Source: Istiophorus platypterus (lineage: Eukaryota; Chordata; Actinopteri; Istiophoriformes; Istiophoridae). From it: 64,000 nucleotides of DNA. The DNA lies in contig CM029124.1 of NCBI GenBank assembly GCA_016859345.1, positions 23,761,480-23,825,479 on the forward strand. Reading direction: 5' to 3'. Shown one piece after another: positions 34,701 through 45,862 of this stretch. The first letter of the stretch is position 1. Each line of letters starts with the position of its first letter. The position numbers were made by a program, and so were the translations under genes. Below the pieces are notes generated by a model. The model was not told the origin of the DNA, did no database searches, and saw only the letters and a list, made by a program, of their open reading frames with translations.

Positions 34701-37700
34701 GAGTGGAGCCGTGGTAATTAAGACACCACGTTTTCCCTTCAGTCCCTCTTCGCAACCCTGATGGACTTCCAGAGATTGTCCCTGGCTCGTACCTGGGAAG
34801 GGTTCGTAACGTTTGTGGAATGTGGTGCAATGATGAACCACAATTAGATTTTTCCTGGTAGAACAAGTGATGTGTTGATAGAATGAGGGTGGAATCCTTT
34901 TCAAGTTTTTTTTTTTATATTGATGTTCCCTATGCACTGAAAGCGGCCTTGGGGAGTGAATTCTTGAATCCATTAAGAACTCAACTCTATACAGCTTGTT
35001 CAGGGCCCAGGTCTCATCTGTCTGGGGCAGTATGTAGACAGTTGTAATGATTACTGAGCTTAATTCATGCAGGAGGTAGACTGGTCTGATTTTAATGGTA
35101 AACAGCTCCATAAACACCGAAACAGTTACATTCATGTTCCAAAAGGTGTTAAAACTTGCCTGAATGCTCTGTTCTGTGGAATCCACCTGGTGTAATGGCA
35201 GGGTCATGTGCTGCTAAATCCAGCCATGTCTCAGTGAATTTGAAGATGCAGCAGTTTCTAATGGTGTGCTGGTGTTTAATTCATGCATTCAGTTTGTCTA
35301 GCTTATTGTCCAGGGACTTGGCATTGACTTGAAAGATGCTTGGGAGAGAGAGGATTGCTCTACCTTTTCCGGGGTCTGAGCAGAATCCAGACCTACATGG
35401 CTCTCTTATTTTTTTCCTGCGGGCAAGCTAGACAGCAGCAGCTGGACAAAGGGGAAGCCCCTACTCTCATCAAAAATTCTTCTAAAGTGGCAAACCAATA
35501 TCCAGGATTCCTGTGATTCAAGCTGGATGAACGGTGCACAATTTACAAAAAGAGCCAAGAATAACAAAATAAAACAAGTAACTCTGCATAGTCAACATAA
35601 AGCTCTAATCATTGCAGCTATCTAGTGGCATGTTGATTGAAGAAGTTGTTATCTGCTTACAAGTGCATTATAGTGTGTTATAAACCTTTTGTCAAATGTT
35701 TCTAAACTGCTTATAAATGCTAATTGGAGATCTTAATGTGATGCTAAAGATCTATTACAATTTAAAACAAAACAGTCCAAATAAAACTGGATACCACAAG
35801 CATACAGAGCAGTTCATCATTTTTGTGATTTCATGTATGTTCAGGTTTGTAGGTATGGGGGATGGTTTTCTTACAGGATTTAGAAGGACAGTGAGGAAGA
35901 GTTCCCCTCCTCTGATGCTCTTGTCCAGCTCCTTTGAGCCTCCTGGGTATTCATTATAGAAGATTGTATGGGTGAACAGACCGCAGGTCTGCCTGGGCAA
36001 CACCTAAAAGAGACAAAGAGACAAAGAGATCATCAGATTTCTGGCGTATATTGTAAAACTGTGTGTTCTTCAGTGCATTAACTTCAGTGCATTAGCTAAA
36101 ATGTTATGAGTTAGTAAACTCATAACATTTTAGCTAATCCCCCACTGCAGTCCTTGTAAAGAATGGAGCTCCATAGCATTCAAAGTAAACATACAGGAAA
36201 AAGCCTTTTCAAGAAATGAGGTGTCGGTATTCATCAAGGACCAGTGTTATGTGTTATTATATTACTTTGCATGCGTTTCAGTTACATTGGGAAGGTGTAA
36301 CGAGTATGAAGTGCTGCTATTCGGTGAAAACTAGATTTGAACCACTTTTTTGTTAGATTTGTCTCAGTTGGAGATGTAGAAAAGTCAAATCCAAATCCTG
36401 TCACAACAGATTCACACTGAAACACACTCAGTTCCTCCAACATAAAATACTAAAGGAAAATATTATTATTGGAAAGTACTCTTAATTTTACATGGGTTCT
36501 CCAGACAAAAACTAATAGGGTTTCAGTCCACAAATAAAAGTGCGGGTTTATGACCAAAGAGCAGTAAGGCATGTATCTGGCATTTATCCACACAGGATTT
36601 GCTAGCTGGGTAATGAGCAAATCACGCTTTTCCTACTGCTGTTTTTCAGACCCTCTAATACATATGGTATATTTACTTTATTTCCATGGTGTTAAAAACA
36701 TATCTAGGGTATGTAAGTCAAAGCAAGTTCAAAATACCCCGTATATCATTTTGTTATCTGGCTTCACTAAGTCTAACAACCACAATCACACGAAGCGGTC
36801 CCATGATGCCTTTTTCCTGGAGTGAGTTCACATTAAAAGGGGTGATGTTTGCAGCACATGACCAATCGCAAACATGGAAAGGTCTAATGGTTACACAGCA
36901 GCATATTTCACAAACCAAGAGCAAACTATAATGTTAGAAAAATAAAAAGAAATTAAACAAATAATACAGTCTAGAAGCAACAGTTTCAGCTGCCAAATGC
37001 AAGAAGAACAGCTGGCAAAAAAGCACAAATTAATGGGCTTATATTATCACTGCCCAATTATGAAGTAGATCTGACTATAATAACCTTTGTATAGTTCATT
37101 AAATTAATGTTCTACTTAGGTGTATTACTATAGCTTGTATGAAAATTTTAGCCATATTCTTTCAGCTTCAGCCCTAGTGGTGTCAAAGCGACTTGGGAAC
37201 AAATACAAATTAAATATAAAAACCTAATTCAAAGACATAAATATAGGTATTGTCATATCTTATAAAAACAACAAGTACAAAGCTTTACTGCTTCAGTCTC
37301 TGTTTTAGGATATTATTGGTATACAAAAACATAATGAAAGGGTTTTGACACTGCTTGCAACGAACGGGAAAAAAATGAAATGAAGACAGAAGGGGGCCTT
37401 CCAACGGGACCATCTCACTCTCAGTGCACCGAGTTCCACTGGATCTTCTACAAACACCGATGACATTTTCCAAGAGAACTAACTGGTCAGTCGGCAGTTT
37501 GTTTATACATGTTGATTTATTATCTTGAACAAAGCCTGTTCGAGCAGGTTAGGTGGTGCAGCATGCTACCATGGTGATGTACCCTGTTTAGAAGCCTGAA
37601 TGTGCAGGCTTCTCTGTCTATCTAAGTACTATGATTTTTTTTTTTTTGTTATGCAGTATATGATAATAATGTCTATGAAAGATACTGATGACAATTTGAA

Positions 37701-40700
37701 CTCCGGCTTCTTACAATGCTATACTGAAAACAAATTTCAGAGACTTCGTGTTATAACTCAAATGAAGTCAAGTTTCCTCGCCGTCTGACTGCTGAAAACT
37801 AACAGAGACTAACAATAGTGGTATATGGACTGAAACATGTTTGAAAAACATTTACACAATGGAACATCATTGAAATGCAAGTATTGATAAGGTACTGTAA
37901 ACTGACCTGGATCCCATTATGGATGAAACCACGGCGGTATCGAGCTGGCCGCAGATGGGGGTATTCCTCGGTGCTGGTCACCTTGATGCTCCACACAGAT
38001 TTCCAAGCCTCGTAGAGCTGGCTGTGAACTGGGTAAACCCCAGAGTGGTGTGGAGCCACCGCGTATCCCATGTCTGTTGGGATACCATGCTCCTGTAGAG
38101 GGGGAGGTGTGGATGGGGACAGGATACAGGCAAAAGATGGAGGAGGTAAGAAAGCAGAAAGTTATTGTCAGGAAAGCAAAAACAACATTACAACCAGTTA
38201 CACACACACACACACACACACACATACATATTTATTAATACACACATACCTACACATTTCACTCTATATATAAAATATATACTGTATACATTGGCGTAAA
38301 TACCGAATATCTCTACAAACAGTGCAAAAGTCTTGTTTGCAGCCAACACTACTAAGTTAGCCATACTGAACATACACTAGCCACTAAATACCACGCAACT
38401 TTGACCATTTCTGTAACCACATTCAAAAATCTTATTGTTATAAAACTTCTGTAGATGGCCATGTACCCAGTAAAACTACATTCTCCTGACTCTCTCCTTC
38501 ATGCTGTGTTGCTGCCATGTCTGTAGCCTATCAGTGCTGCTAACCTGCGCAAAGATCTTGTTGAGCCTCATCTGCTCAGCCAAGACGCTGACATTGTGAA
38601 AGAGGTGAGGCTGCATATGGCTCCACATGTGAGGAAACCACCAGAAGTCCATCCTGTGTTGCAGCAGCATGTCATCTCCCTGATCCTCCTCATCAGTACC
38701 TGAAAATACACACACACACACACACTTTTAATATAATCAATGTGTCCTGATCCACACTTACATGCCAATTCTATGTCTGGGTCAGTAAAAAAAATGTAAT
38801 TCTCAGTCTCAGTCGGATTTTATTACCAAAGAAAACTCTGGCCTATTGTAACTTTCCAAAAAATATTAATATGAGCTCTATGTTGTGAGGTATGGATTTG
38901 TATGTATGAAAAAGATGGTACTATTGTGTACTTAAGAATGGCAGATACGCCAAGCTTCACATCCCACTTACCAAAAGTTTTTATGTCACTTAATATTTTA
39001 AGACTGAAATAGAACTAGATCCATCATGTCAGTACTTTATGAGAACTATCTGAAATAAGATTATTTACCACATACCATTCATGCTGATAACAGAAATCCT
39101 AATAAAACCAAAATATCTTCATTTACAAAAAGAAGAAAAATGAAAGGTTTCTATAAAATGTCATGTTGAGGATCTAACATCTAAACCAATCAGTTCTTAG
39201 ATCAGGTGACATCCAGGTGTCTCCCATCATGCCCCAGGGTTTTGCGGTTGGTGCAGAGCAACTGCAGTGCCTGGCTCCAAAAACTATGAGGATATTGCTG
39301 CCTAGGTTTGCCTGATGTCAGGGTGACTTGGGGTCAAGCTAGACAGAAATCTAACTGCCGGCAGAGTTAAGTGATCCGCAGCTATCGATTCTGTGCACAT
39401 CTGGCTCAAATCAAACGGGTCTACTCTCCAAAAGTCAGGGGCGGGAGTTGATGCCTGTTAATCAATATGTGACTGCAACTGTGGTCTACAATTCCTCTCA
39501 CACTGAGGCCTCAAGCTAGTAAATAGCATTATTGCAAGTTCACATGTCTCCTTTGCTTCGGTCCATTGTTTAATCCAACTTAAATCTAACCTTCAAAATT
39601 TCAAGGTCTCCAATATCCAGCCGGGTTGAGAGAGGGGGTGGGACTGACCTCTCATTCGGGATATACTGTCTGTTTCTATATACTGTCGATATATACTTTA
39701 ATTTAATATTTGAGCAACAAAAAGAATAAAAGGAGCAGAGAGGGAGACAGGCTACTGGGCTGCACTGACTGTAAGGATAGTGACAGATGATGACAGTAAA
39801 ATATTACCAACCTATGTTAACCCCGCAAACCCTATTAGCTCCTACAGATTATATTTACAACTCTACTCATGCTTGTTGCCATACTAATGGTGTAAATTCA
39901 ACCTGGTGTCTTTTGGTCTGACTTCTCCATCAAGTGAGAGAGTTTAGACAGTGTACACCTCAAGGCTGTAGGTGAAGGGCTGGGCGAAGGGTAATGCAGT
40001 AGGGAGCAGGACGAGTGGGAGGAGCAGAGTGGTTTGCTTTTAATTCTCATGCTAGCACTGGCTTGATTTCCCCAACATATATATTGTAGTTTTAGATAAA
40101 CCTTGACAAGAGCAATAATTGCTAAGATTATTTCGTTAAAGGTGAAGGCACAGATGATGATTCGTGACACGAGTGCTGCATTTTTGAAGCTCTTTCTTTA
40201 CAGATAGAAATTCAAAGATCCACAGATGTATTATATGCAAAGCTTTGTTGATACAGTAATATCGGGTGTTACATACCTGTGTGATAAAACTTTCCAGAAA
40301 ATCCCAAATTGAATGTGAAATTAGGGACCAGGGCTCTCAGCTTGTTCTGAGTGCCGAGCAAAGCCTGCGAAGGGAGAATAAATAAACCTGAAGTTCACAC
40401 TTACTGAATGACAACTTTAAGTTTTTACTTGCAGTTATTCAAAAAATTACTATCCATTCATGCTTAACATTATGGCCCATGTCCCATGTAGCAACAGCTG
40501 GTATTTCTGACATGTGAAATACATTTTATAAAGCTGGATGAAAAAAACAAACAAACAATAATACACTGGAACTTTATACTGCTATTTTTGATACCCCTAT
40601 CTTTAGGCTGATTTTTGTAACCTGTTATTTTACAGAAGAACATCTTTGTATTTTCCATTTCATATAACCTTCTAGAGATTAGTATGGAACCTCCCCTCTT

Positions 40701-43700
40701 CACTGTATTTAGCTTCATTCATCTTTCCCTTAATTCTGAACAGGCTCCCTGTCTCTGCCTTGCAGAAGTCCTCCTAGAAGAGTCCTGAGGATTCCAAACT
40801 TCTACCATTTCACATTTATTGTACCCCCCTGTAACACACAAGGTGCAAAGAGAACAGGGTCTCAATACTTTGTGAAGCCTCTGTATGTATAAAGAATACA
40901 TTTATGCACGTATAGCCCCAGTGTAACAAGATGAGTAAAAAGCCCCAAACCACAATTCGGACATGAATTGTTAAACTTTTTCTGATGAAAATACAACAAC
41001 TGTGTCCTATTTCAGCAGACCCCTAATAGACACACCCTCACAACAACGCCACTAAAAATTCTTACCAATTGCCTCTCTAACATGAGCATGAAATGGGCAA
41101 CAGAACATCCTGTTTGGATCTGTCATGGAACAACCAGTCACCTACATTCACACCTATGGGAAATCAAAACCCACAGAGTGGACGAGAGCTGAGATCCGAA
41201 CCCAGGGCTGACAGTCTAAATTACAGAGCCTCTGTGCAACCTCCAAACCCCTGTACAGCCCCATGCTTTGTTCAAGAAGGACAGGGCATGAAGACTGATA
41301 CGAATAAAATTTAACAAGAGATGAGATTTGCATCGGCTATGTAAAACCAAGCCAAAGACAGGCTGGACACCTCTTAGAGCCAGCACTGAATAAACATAAA
41401 TTCTACCTCCTTCACCATCAGTCATTTAGAGAAAGAACTCTACAACGTGATTAGCCTGGCCATTTCCAGTTATTCTTTTAGACTTAATATTTTCTAAGTA
41501 CAGCAATTTAGAATATGAAATATTATGAAAATGCTATTAATGTATATCTCCATAAGTGCTAATACTATCTTTTTGCTTATACAGACAGCTGACACAAACC
41601 TATTTAAATATCAAAAGTTTTCAGTTCGTTTCAGTTGACAATCAAAATCTACAGGTAGAAACTTGAAATTTGCCCCCAAAAGCTTATGCATTATAATAAA
41701 ACAAACATCTTTAGCGGTTTTCATTTTAATTACCTAAATTATGAGTTTCAAATTTTTCAAATGGCAGAGTGAGCTGTGAATGCTTCCTGCTAGTGAACTA
41801 AAGTACATAACTGAAGGTCTGTTCAGCTGCCACATAGCAATGCATTGAGATGTTTTGAAACTCAACAGGGAATATAAATACTTTATAGACATGACTGCTG
41901 CAAAAACATGTCAGTTAGTTGTACTGAATATTCTATCATCTATAATCTATTCTAGTCTATTGCATCACTTCAGTGTGAGAGTTTTAATTACAATACTACC
42001 ATAACTGCACCAAAACTCTACGTGAAACTCAGACGTATGCTCTTATTGAATGATCAGGTCTCGAAGACCTGCATACGAGCTAGTACACAAACAATATTTG
42101 GTGAAGAAGAAACTCTGCAAAGTAGTGCCACTTTTGTAACCATATTTCAGACAGCAGATATGATTGGCTGTTTAAGCTGTTTAAGCTCAAATTTAAGCTG
42201 GAGTATACTGAGAAAAACACTGACATATCATTACCGGTTCTCTATTTCTGTATTCAGCTATTTGAGAGCAAAATATTTCTTTATTTGGAAGTGTTTTTTC
42301 TGTCCACCTGATCAATCTAATTCCAATATTCACTTTGTTTTATCACCGTTTTTGGTCTCTACCAGCTCCTAAGGGAAATCTCTGGCTCTTTAACTGCTAC
42401 ATAGTCCACTGTGTTCAACAGCTGGTCTCTGACTGACTCTGTGCTGTTAGCTGCTGAGCAGGTAGTGGACAGCGGATTTTTACAGCTTTTTCTCTGAAAA
42501 TAGCTGCCTGCTGTGGCCGAAAATAATGCTATGAGAGCAATGACAGTCAACCACATTGGTGTGTGAATGTGTATGTGAATGGGTGAAAGTGGCATTAATG
42601 TAAAGTGCTTTGAGTGGTTGATAAGATGAGAAAGCATAACATAAGTACAGTCCATTAACAAATACCATAACAGTAAAGCTGTGGTCTAGACAGATAAAAA
42701 AAATGAACTAAAACTCACTAAAAAGCTCTGTAAAGCCAAAGAGATCAGCAGAATCAGCTGATAAATCTCTATAGGTTAATCAGTATCACAGACACTTTTC
42801 ACATTTTCAAGATCTTTTCACGTTGTCATTTCATAAGTCAATTGTTGTTATAAAAATATTGAATAAAGCAGCAACAGTAATCCCTCTGAATGCATATTCG
42901 TTGCACACTGACATTCTAAATCTTAGTTTGTACAAGACACTGATCCTTTAACTACTAACCTATACTGCTCTTTACATGAATACAAATCACAATCAAACTT
43001 AAGTTAATGTCTGTTTATGCTATCTAGATATCTGTGACTAAAGATGACAAGGTTTACTCACCTCCACGTCTGACACCTTCATACGGGTTCCCTCCTTGCC
43101 AACAAAAATATCATCCACATCCACTAGGATGTGGCGATCCAAGGACAAACACAGTCTCTTCCCTGTCAAGTAGGCAATGGCGTCTACAAACACCAGCTTA
43201 TGAAGCCAATAGTTGAGATTGTTCCCAAAGAGAACCCTTTGAATGCCATCATGAAGCCCCAAGTCCTGGACCACTGTTGCATGGAGAGCCCGCAGGGGGC
43301 TGGGTCCAAAATGTGACAGTGCCTCTGAGGACTTGGTACTGGCCAGAAGCACTGGTTCATAAGTAGAGTGGTTGGACTGGAAAATGGTCCAGTCATCCCC
43401 TGGTAAAGAGCCCTGCTCCACCTGGTTGGGCTTGGTGATGTAGAGTAGAGGGGCACTGGGATTGATGCGGTAGTCCCTGAGTCCCAGATGTGAGTGTAGA
43501 AAGAGGGGGAACCCTTTGAGCTGTGCACTGAGAAGGGAGTTCTCATTAGCTTTGAAGAAGCCAATGACACCTACCCCATACTCAGCACAGTACTTGTCCA
43601 GCAAGTCACGGTTCCACACATCTAGATTTACATATTTCAACACATTTTCATAGATGATAAGCGTGTAGCGTCCACGGTTACGCTCCGTCAGTGTGGGCAT

Positions 43701-44135
43701 GTCACCTTTACCAGGAGCAATCTCTGTGCGGTAGTGGAAGCGGCTAGACTCTAATATGGCTACAATCTCCTGGCCAAGCTGGGAGTAGATACTCTCTACA
43801 AACACCAGAACTACAGGATCTGTCCTGGAACTGTCCACCGCCTTCACCTGTCGCAGCCTGCTTTGGCGTGGTGGGAGGAAAAGCGGTGCCCTCTGGACAC
43901 CAGGCCCTCCTCCAGCGGCACCGGTACTCGCTCCTGGTGAAATCCCTCCTCCTCCACCACAGTCACTGAAGGGTAAAGGGGGGGCCTCCTTGATTTTGGG
44001 GCTGTTGGAGACGTAGTAAGCTAGGAAGGCCATGGAGAGCAAGCAGAAAATGATCAGTGCCAGGATGAGGCGGTGAAGCTCCAGTTGGCGGACCCCTCGC
44101 ATTAGCTTCCACACACCAAAGCCTGCAACTACCAT
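28482..44135 (-). CDS. ndst2: NDST2, heparan sulfate N-deacetylase/N-sulfotransferase 2
   Basis: A bifunctional Golgi enzyme of heparan sulfate/heparin synthesis: it removes acetyl from GlcNAc and transfers sulfate from PAPS to the freed amine. Thirteen coding exons join in phase: 44135-43062, 40364-40277, 38699-38545, 38092-37907, 36003-35875, 33451-33269, 32819-32723, 32635-32512, 31596-31422, 31267-31097, 30156-30047, 29859-29757, 28607-28482. They give 2721 nt, 906 residues (human NDST2 is 883). The protein has a short cytosolic tail, a type II membrane anchor at about 24-42, a Gly/Pro-rich stem, a deacetylase domain (DDIFVGKEG, HMWSHMQPHLFHN, APHHSGVYP) and a sulfotransferase domain with GPQKTGTT (Lys636, matching catalytic Lys614 of NDST1). 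The Cys840/Cys850 pair matches the NDST1 disulfide. RQLELHRLIL and LGQPLPSWLR point to NDST2 over NDST1. The start is the first in-frame ATG, in ACACCATGG context. Confidence 0.95.
28618..28732. repeat. (CA)n microsatellite with poly-C, abutting the NDST2 last exon
   Basis: A ten-C run at about 28628 and two long CA arrays begin roughly 20 bp from the exon 13 acceptor. In the NDST2 pre-mRNA this reads as (UG)n then a G run just before the splice site. Confidence 0.95.
29757..29859 (-). CDS. ndst2: NDST2 coding exon 12
   Basis: 103 nt encoding YDDSKGFWCQRVEGGRAKCL with the conserved Cys pair (840 and 850) and SKGRKYTEMSPE. The acceptor is TGTGTGTGCAG|G, again UG-rich. Confidence 0.94.
30047..30156 (-). 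CDS. ndst2: NDST2 coding exon 11 (weak donor)
   Basis: 110 nt encoding IVDGALLRSNPALVMEGIQK and FLGVTPIFNYTQAL. Joining to exon 12 in frame requires the donor AT|GTTTGT, which matches consensus only at +5 G and +6 T. The nearby AT GTTT|GTAGCA gives the wrong phase. Confidence 0.88.
31097..31267 (-). CDS. ndst2: NDST2 coding exon 10
   Basis: 57 codons, starting HQRAHQDPAALNNTFH and ending LERWLQHYQPSQ. Confidence 0.94.
31422..31596 (-). CDS. ndst2: NDST2 coding exon 9
   Basis: 175 nt encoding YMDFFPFPSNVSTDFMFEKS and the PAPS 3'-phosphate region LINPSDRAYSWYQ. Confidence 0.95.
31640..32080. mobile_element. Probable non-autonomous DNA transposon fragment
   Basis: In NDST2 intron 8, a segment with ATAAGTATTCACACCC, TAGAGTCAGCACACAGTAGA and GACACCTTTGGCAACAATTA resembles a common fish Tc1-like/MITE family. 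No transposase ORF remains and the ends are uncertain. Confidence 0.5.
32512..32635 (-). CDS. ndst2: NDST2 coding exon 8
   Basis: 124 nt encoding LHPAITSSFPSPTTFEEIQF and GIDWY, a substrate-cleft region of the sulfotransferase domain. Confidence 0.94.
32723..32819 (-). CDS. ndst2: NDST2 coding exon 7 (start of sulfotransferase domain)
   Basis: 97 nt encoding DKRHKDIWSKEKTCDRLPKF and the PAPS 5'-phosphosulfate loop GPQKTGTT, whose last residues come from the next exon. Lys636 is the catalytic lysine by family alignment. Confidence 0.95.
33269..33451 (-). CDS. ndst2: NDST2 coding exon 6
   Basis: 61 codons encoding [20 protein letters not shown] and RLQTLPPVQLAEKYFQIFPE. This is the end of the deacetylase half and the linker. 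Confidence 0.95.
34120..35480 (-). mobile_element. CR1/L2-type LINE relic with endonuclease remnant
   Basis: In NDST2 intron 5 on the minus strand, the order is: FTETWL-like sequence; the ORF 35207-34698 with VKIRPVYLLHELSSVIITTV and YILPQTDET, typical of the LINE apurinic endonuclease; then, about 34330-34170, a C-terminal remnant with ITKSCGHPED and IRLLN. The RT core is missing, so the copy is internally deleted. Confidence 0.7.
35875..36003 (-). CDS. ndst2: NDST2 coding exon 5
   Basis: 43 codons encoding VLPRQTCGLFTHTIFYNEYP and GGELFLTVLLNP. Confidence 0.95.
36091..36138. repeat. Perfect 22-bp inverted repeat with 4-nt loop
   Basis: The left arm 36091-36112 (ATTAGCTAAAATGTTATGAG and two T) and right arm 36117-36138 are exact reverse complements separated by AGTA. 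It lies in NDST2 intron 4, 88 bp from exon 5. A 12-14-bp direct repeat (TTCAGTGCATTA) abuts the left arm. Confidence 0.95.
37907..38092 (-). CDS. ndst2: NDST2 coding exon 4
   Basis: 62 codons encoding EHGIPTDMGYAVAPHHSGVY and the STEEYPHLRPARYRRGFIHN block. Confidence 0.95.
38199..38224. repeat. (CA)n microsatellite in NDST2 intron 3
   Basis: About 13 CA units, a UG tract in the pre-mRNA lying 100-130 nt before exon 4. Confidence 0.93.
38545..38699 (-). CDS. ndst2: NDST2 coding exon 3
   Basis: 155 nt, encoding DDMLLQHRMDFWWFPHMWSH and QPHLFHN, with His residues typical of the deacetylase site. A plus-strand CA tract at 38707-38726 puts a UG tract 8-27 nt before this acceptor in the transcript. 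The donor is CAG|GTTAGC. Confidence 0.95.
39176..39640. repeat. Possible dispersed repeat in NDST2 intron 2
   Basis: A GC-richer block (TCCCATCATGCCCCAGGG and CTGCCGGCAGAG) differs from its AT-rich surroundings and has no ORF. I suspect a repeat but cannot name it. Confidence 0.3.
40277..40364 (-). CDS. ndst2: NDST2 coding exon 2
   Basis: 88 nt, phase 0 in and phase 1 out, encoding TQNKLRALVPNFTFNLGFSG and KFYHTG of the deacetylase domain. Confidence 0.95.
42355..42665 (+). repeat. Dispersed fish repeat with SINE-like 3' tail
   Basis: In NDST2 intron 1, the 3' part (AAAGTGCTTTGAGTGGTTGA, TACAGTCCATTAAC) matches the tail of the SINE at 1505-1795 in opposite orientation. The 5' part (GCTGCTGAGCAGGTAGTGGA) is not tRNA-like, so this may be a LINE or composite sharing the tail. 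Confidence 0.5.
43062..44135 (-). CDS. ndst2: NDST2 coding exon 1
   Basis: 358 codons: cytosolic tail, membrane anchor (LILALIIFCLLSMAFLAYYV), stem with a five-Gly run, and the first part of the deacetylase domain up to KEGTRMKVSDVE. The frame stays open upstream to a TTG at 44252, but homology and Kozak context favour the ATG at 44135. Confidence 0.95.
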
Positions 44136-44728
44136 GGTGTTGGAGGGGAGAGGCAGGATTTGGCAGCAAGCAGCAGTGGTGAACAGGTAAAGAGAGGAGA
44201 GAGGAGGAACAGGGGTGAGAGGAGGGGGGAGTGGAGGAGGAAAATCGAGCAATAGATACTGGCACTAAACTGTGCTGAGGAATAGCCATTTACACTAGGT
44301 CACCATGGCCAGCATCATCCATTACCTGCTCTACACCTCTAGCTCAGCAGCACAAAAAACATTCAAATACTAAATGGTAGGAGGGAAGGATAAATGATTA
44401 TTTGATGGCTGGAATGTAAAATAACGGGGGAGACAAGAGGAAGAGATGGACGTTGGTTGAATAAAAGCCAACACCAACACTGGTGATCTCTGTTTTAGGA
44501 CCAATTGGGTCCTTAATATCTGGTTCAAGTTCAGCCTCAGCCGTTTGCTGCTTGGTCAGTTCTCCCTTTCATGCAGCAGTGCAGTTGTCTCAGGTGTGGA
44601 CATGTCCCTCTGTAGAGTAGCTTGTAGCCTGTTTAGCTTCTCAGCAGTGGGATTGCCTGTACTCGTGGTCTGTGCTTCGGGGTTGAGCCCCCTCAGGCCA
44701 CCGAGCCTGGACATCCCAGAAGAGACAC
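44136..44728 (-). other. ndst2: NDST2 5' UTR part of the first coding exon
   Basis: The acceptor CATCCTCTAG|GTGTCTC at 44729 leads into sequence that continues without a clear donor to the NDST2 ATG. It is pyrimidine-rich just upstream of the start. A further intron inside this stretch cannot be excluded. Confidence 0.5.
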
Positions 44729-45804
44729 CTAGAGGATGAGGGCAAAGAGGGGTGAGAGGAGGAGAGAAGAGGGGAGATGAGCAAGAAGGGGATAAGAAAG
44801 GACAAGAGGGAAGAAATAAGTTTTCAATCAGCCTCCATTTCTTATGCCTGTTTGTACAATTCCGACATGTCTGCAGCCCAAAATGGCAGTGAGGGTTTCA
44901 ATATTCACCCGAAGAAAAGCAATGTAATGTTGGTTATTGTTCCTCTGCTACTTTACACATTGAAATGTTAATGCACTTTACTTTGTAACCTAAAGACATA
45001 ATGTAATTTAACAGATCTATCATATAACATCATCATACCCCCCCCCCCCAATTTAATGTAACGCAGTTCCCCAGAGTATATTTTTTGTCTGACTTGCTTT
45101 TTACTTCTATCTGACTAAATTTTTACACAAGTAATTTTACGTGTACTTCAGTCAAATTTTCTAGTATACTTTTTATCCCTGAATATGGTGTGAAACTCTC
45201 AGAGAATGAAAGGGAAAATGGCCTTACCCCAACTAAAAGTAACAAAGGGCAGACTATTAAGTTGTCTATTAACTGAGACATTGTAGCCATACAGCTAGGT
45301 AATAATAACAACACTGATCGTGAAGTTTTTAGTGCACACAAAGTAATTGGCTAATAAAGATGTAACCTTAGCTGATGAATTTGCAGTAAGAATTAGTGTG
45401 TGCTTAATATGCTTACATGCACGAGAGGGTTTCTAGTCTCCATATTTCCAGTACTTGTATTTTGTGGCTTTAATTCATTATCAAATAAATCGTGACACAT
45501 TATAACTCAAACTATTCAACATTTTACATCTGGGAAATGCACAAATATAAAAATGGTTAAAATCGACCAGTGCACTAGATCCCTCCCCACTTCTTCTCAG
45601 CAGGTAGATGGAGTAATTGCACATCGGTGGAGAGTGAAATGGTCATCTATTTCAACACAGCCTATGACATAGTGAAAGAGAAACACAAAAAAGGGTGGGA
45701 CCAACTGAGAAGGTTTGTAGCACCAGTGCTACCAGTGGAAAAGCTATTCTGGAGCCCTGCAATGATCTCTGAAGTCAAAGAAAGAGAAAAGTGCAAGTAC
45801 TCAC

Positions 45805-45862
45805 TTGGACTGGCTTTTCCTGCACTGTCACAAGACCTTCAGCTCAACAGTGATGGGAACAT
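45805..45862 (-). other. ndst2: Putative NDST2 5' UTR exon 2
   Basis: A 58-nt minus-strand exon candidate lies between CCTTCTTTCAG|ATG and a strong donor, CCAA|GTGAGTAC. It lies correctly between the 62.5-kb exon and the first coding exon. Found by splice signals only. Confidence 0.45.

Noticed and set aside
34698..35207. 169-residue minus-strand ORF as a host gene
   Set aside because: Its middle part matches the LINE endonuclease domain and it lies in an NDST2 intron.
44136..44252. In-frame N-terminal extension of NDST2 upstream of the ATG
   Set aside because: The extension begins at a TTG, not an ATG. The ATG at 44135 has good Kozak context and matches family N-termini in position relative to the membrane anchor.
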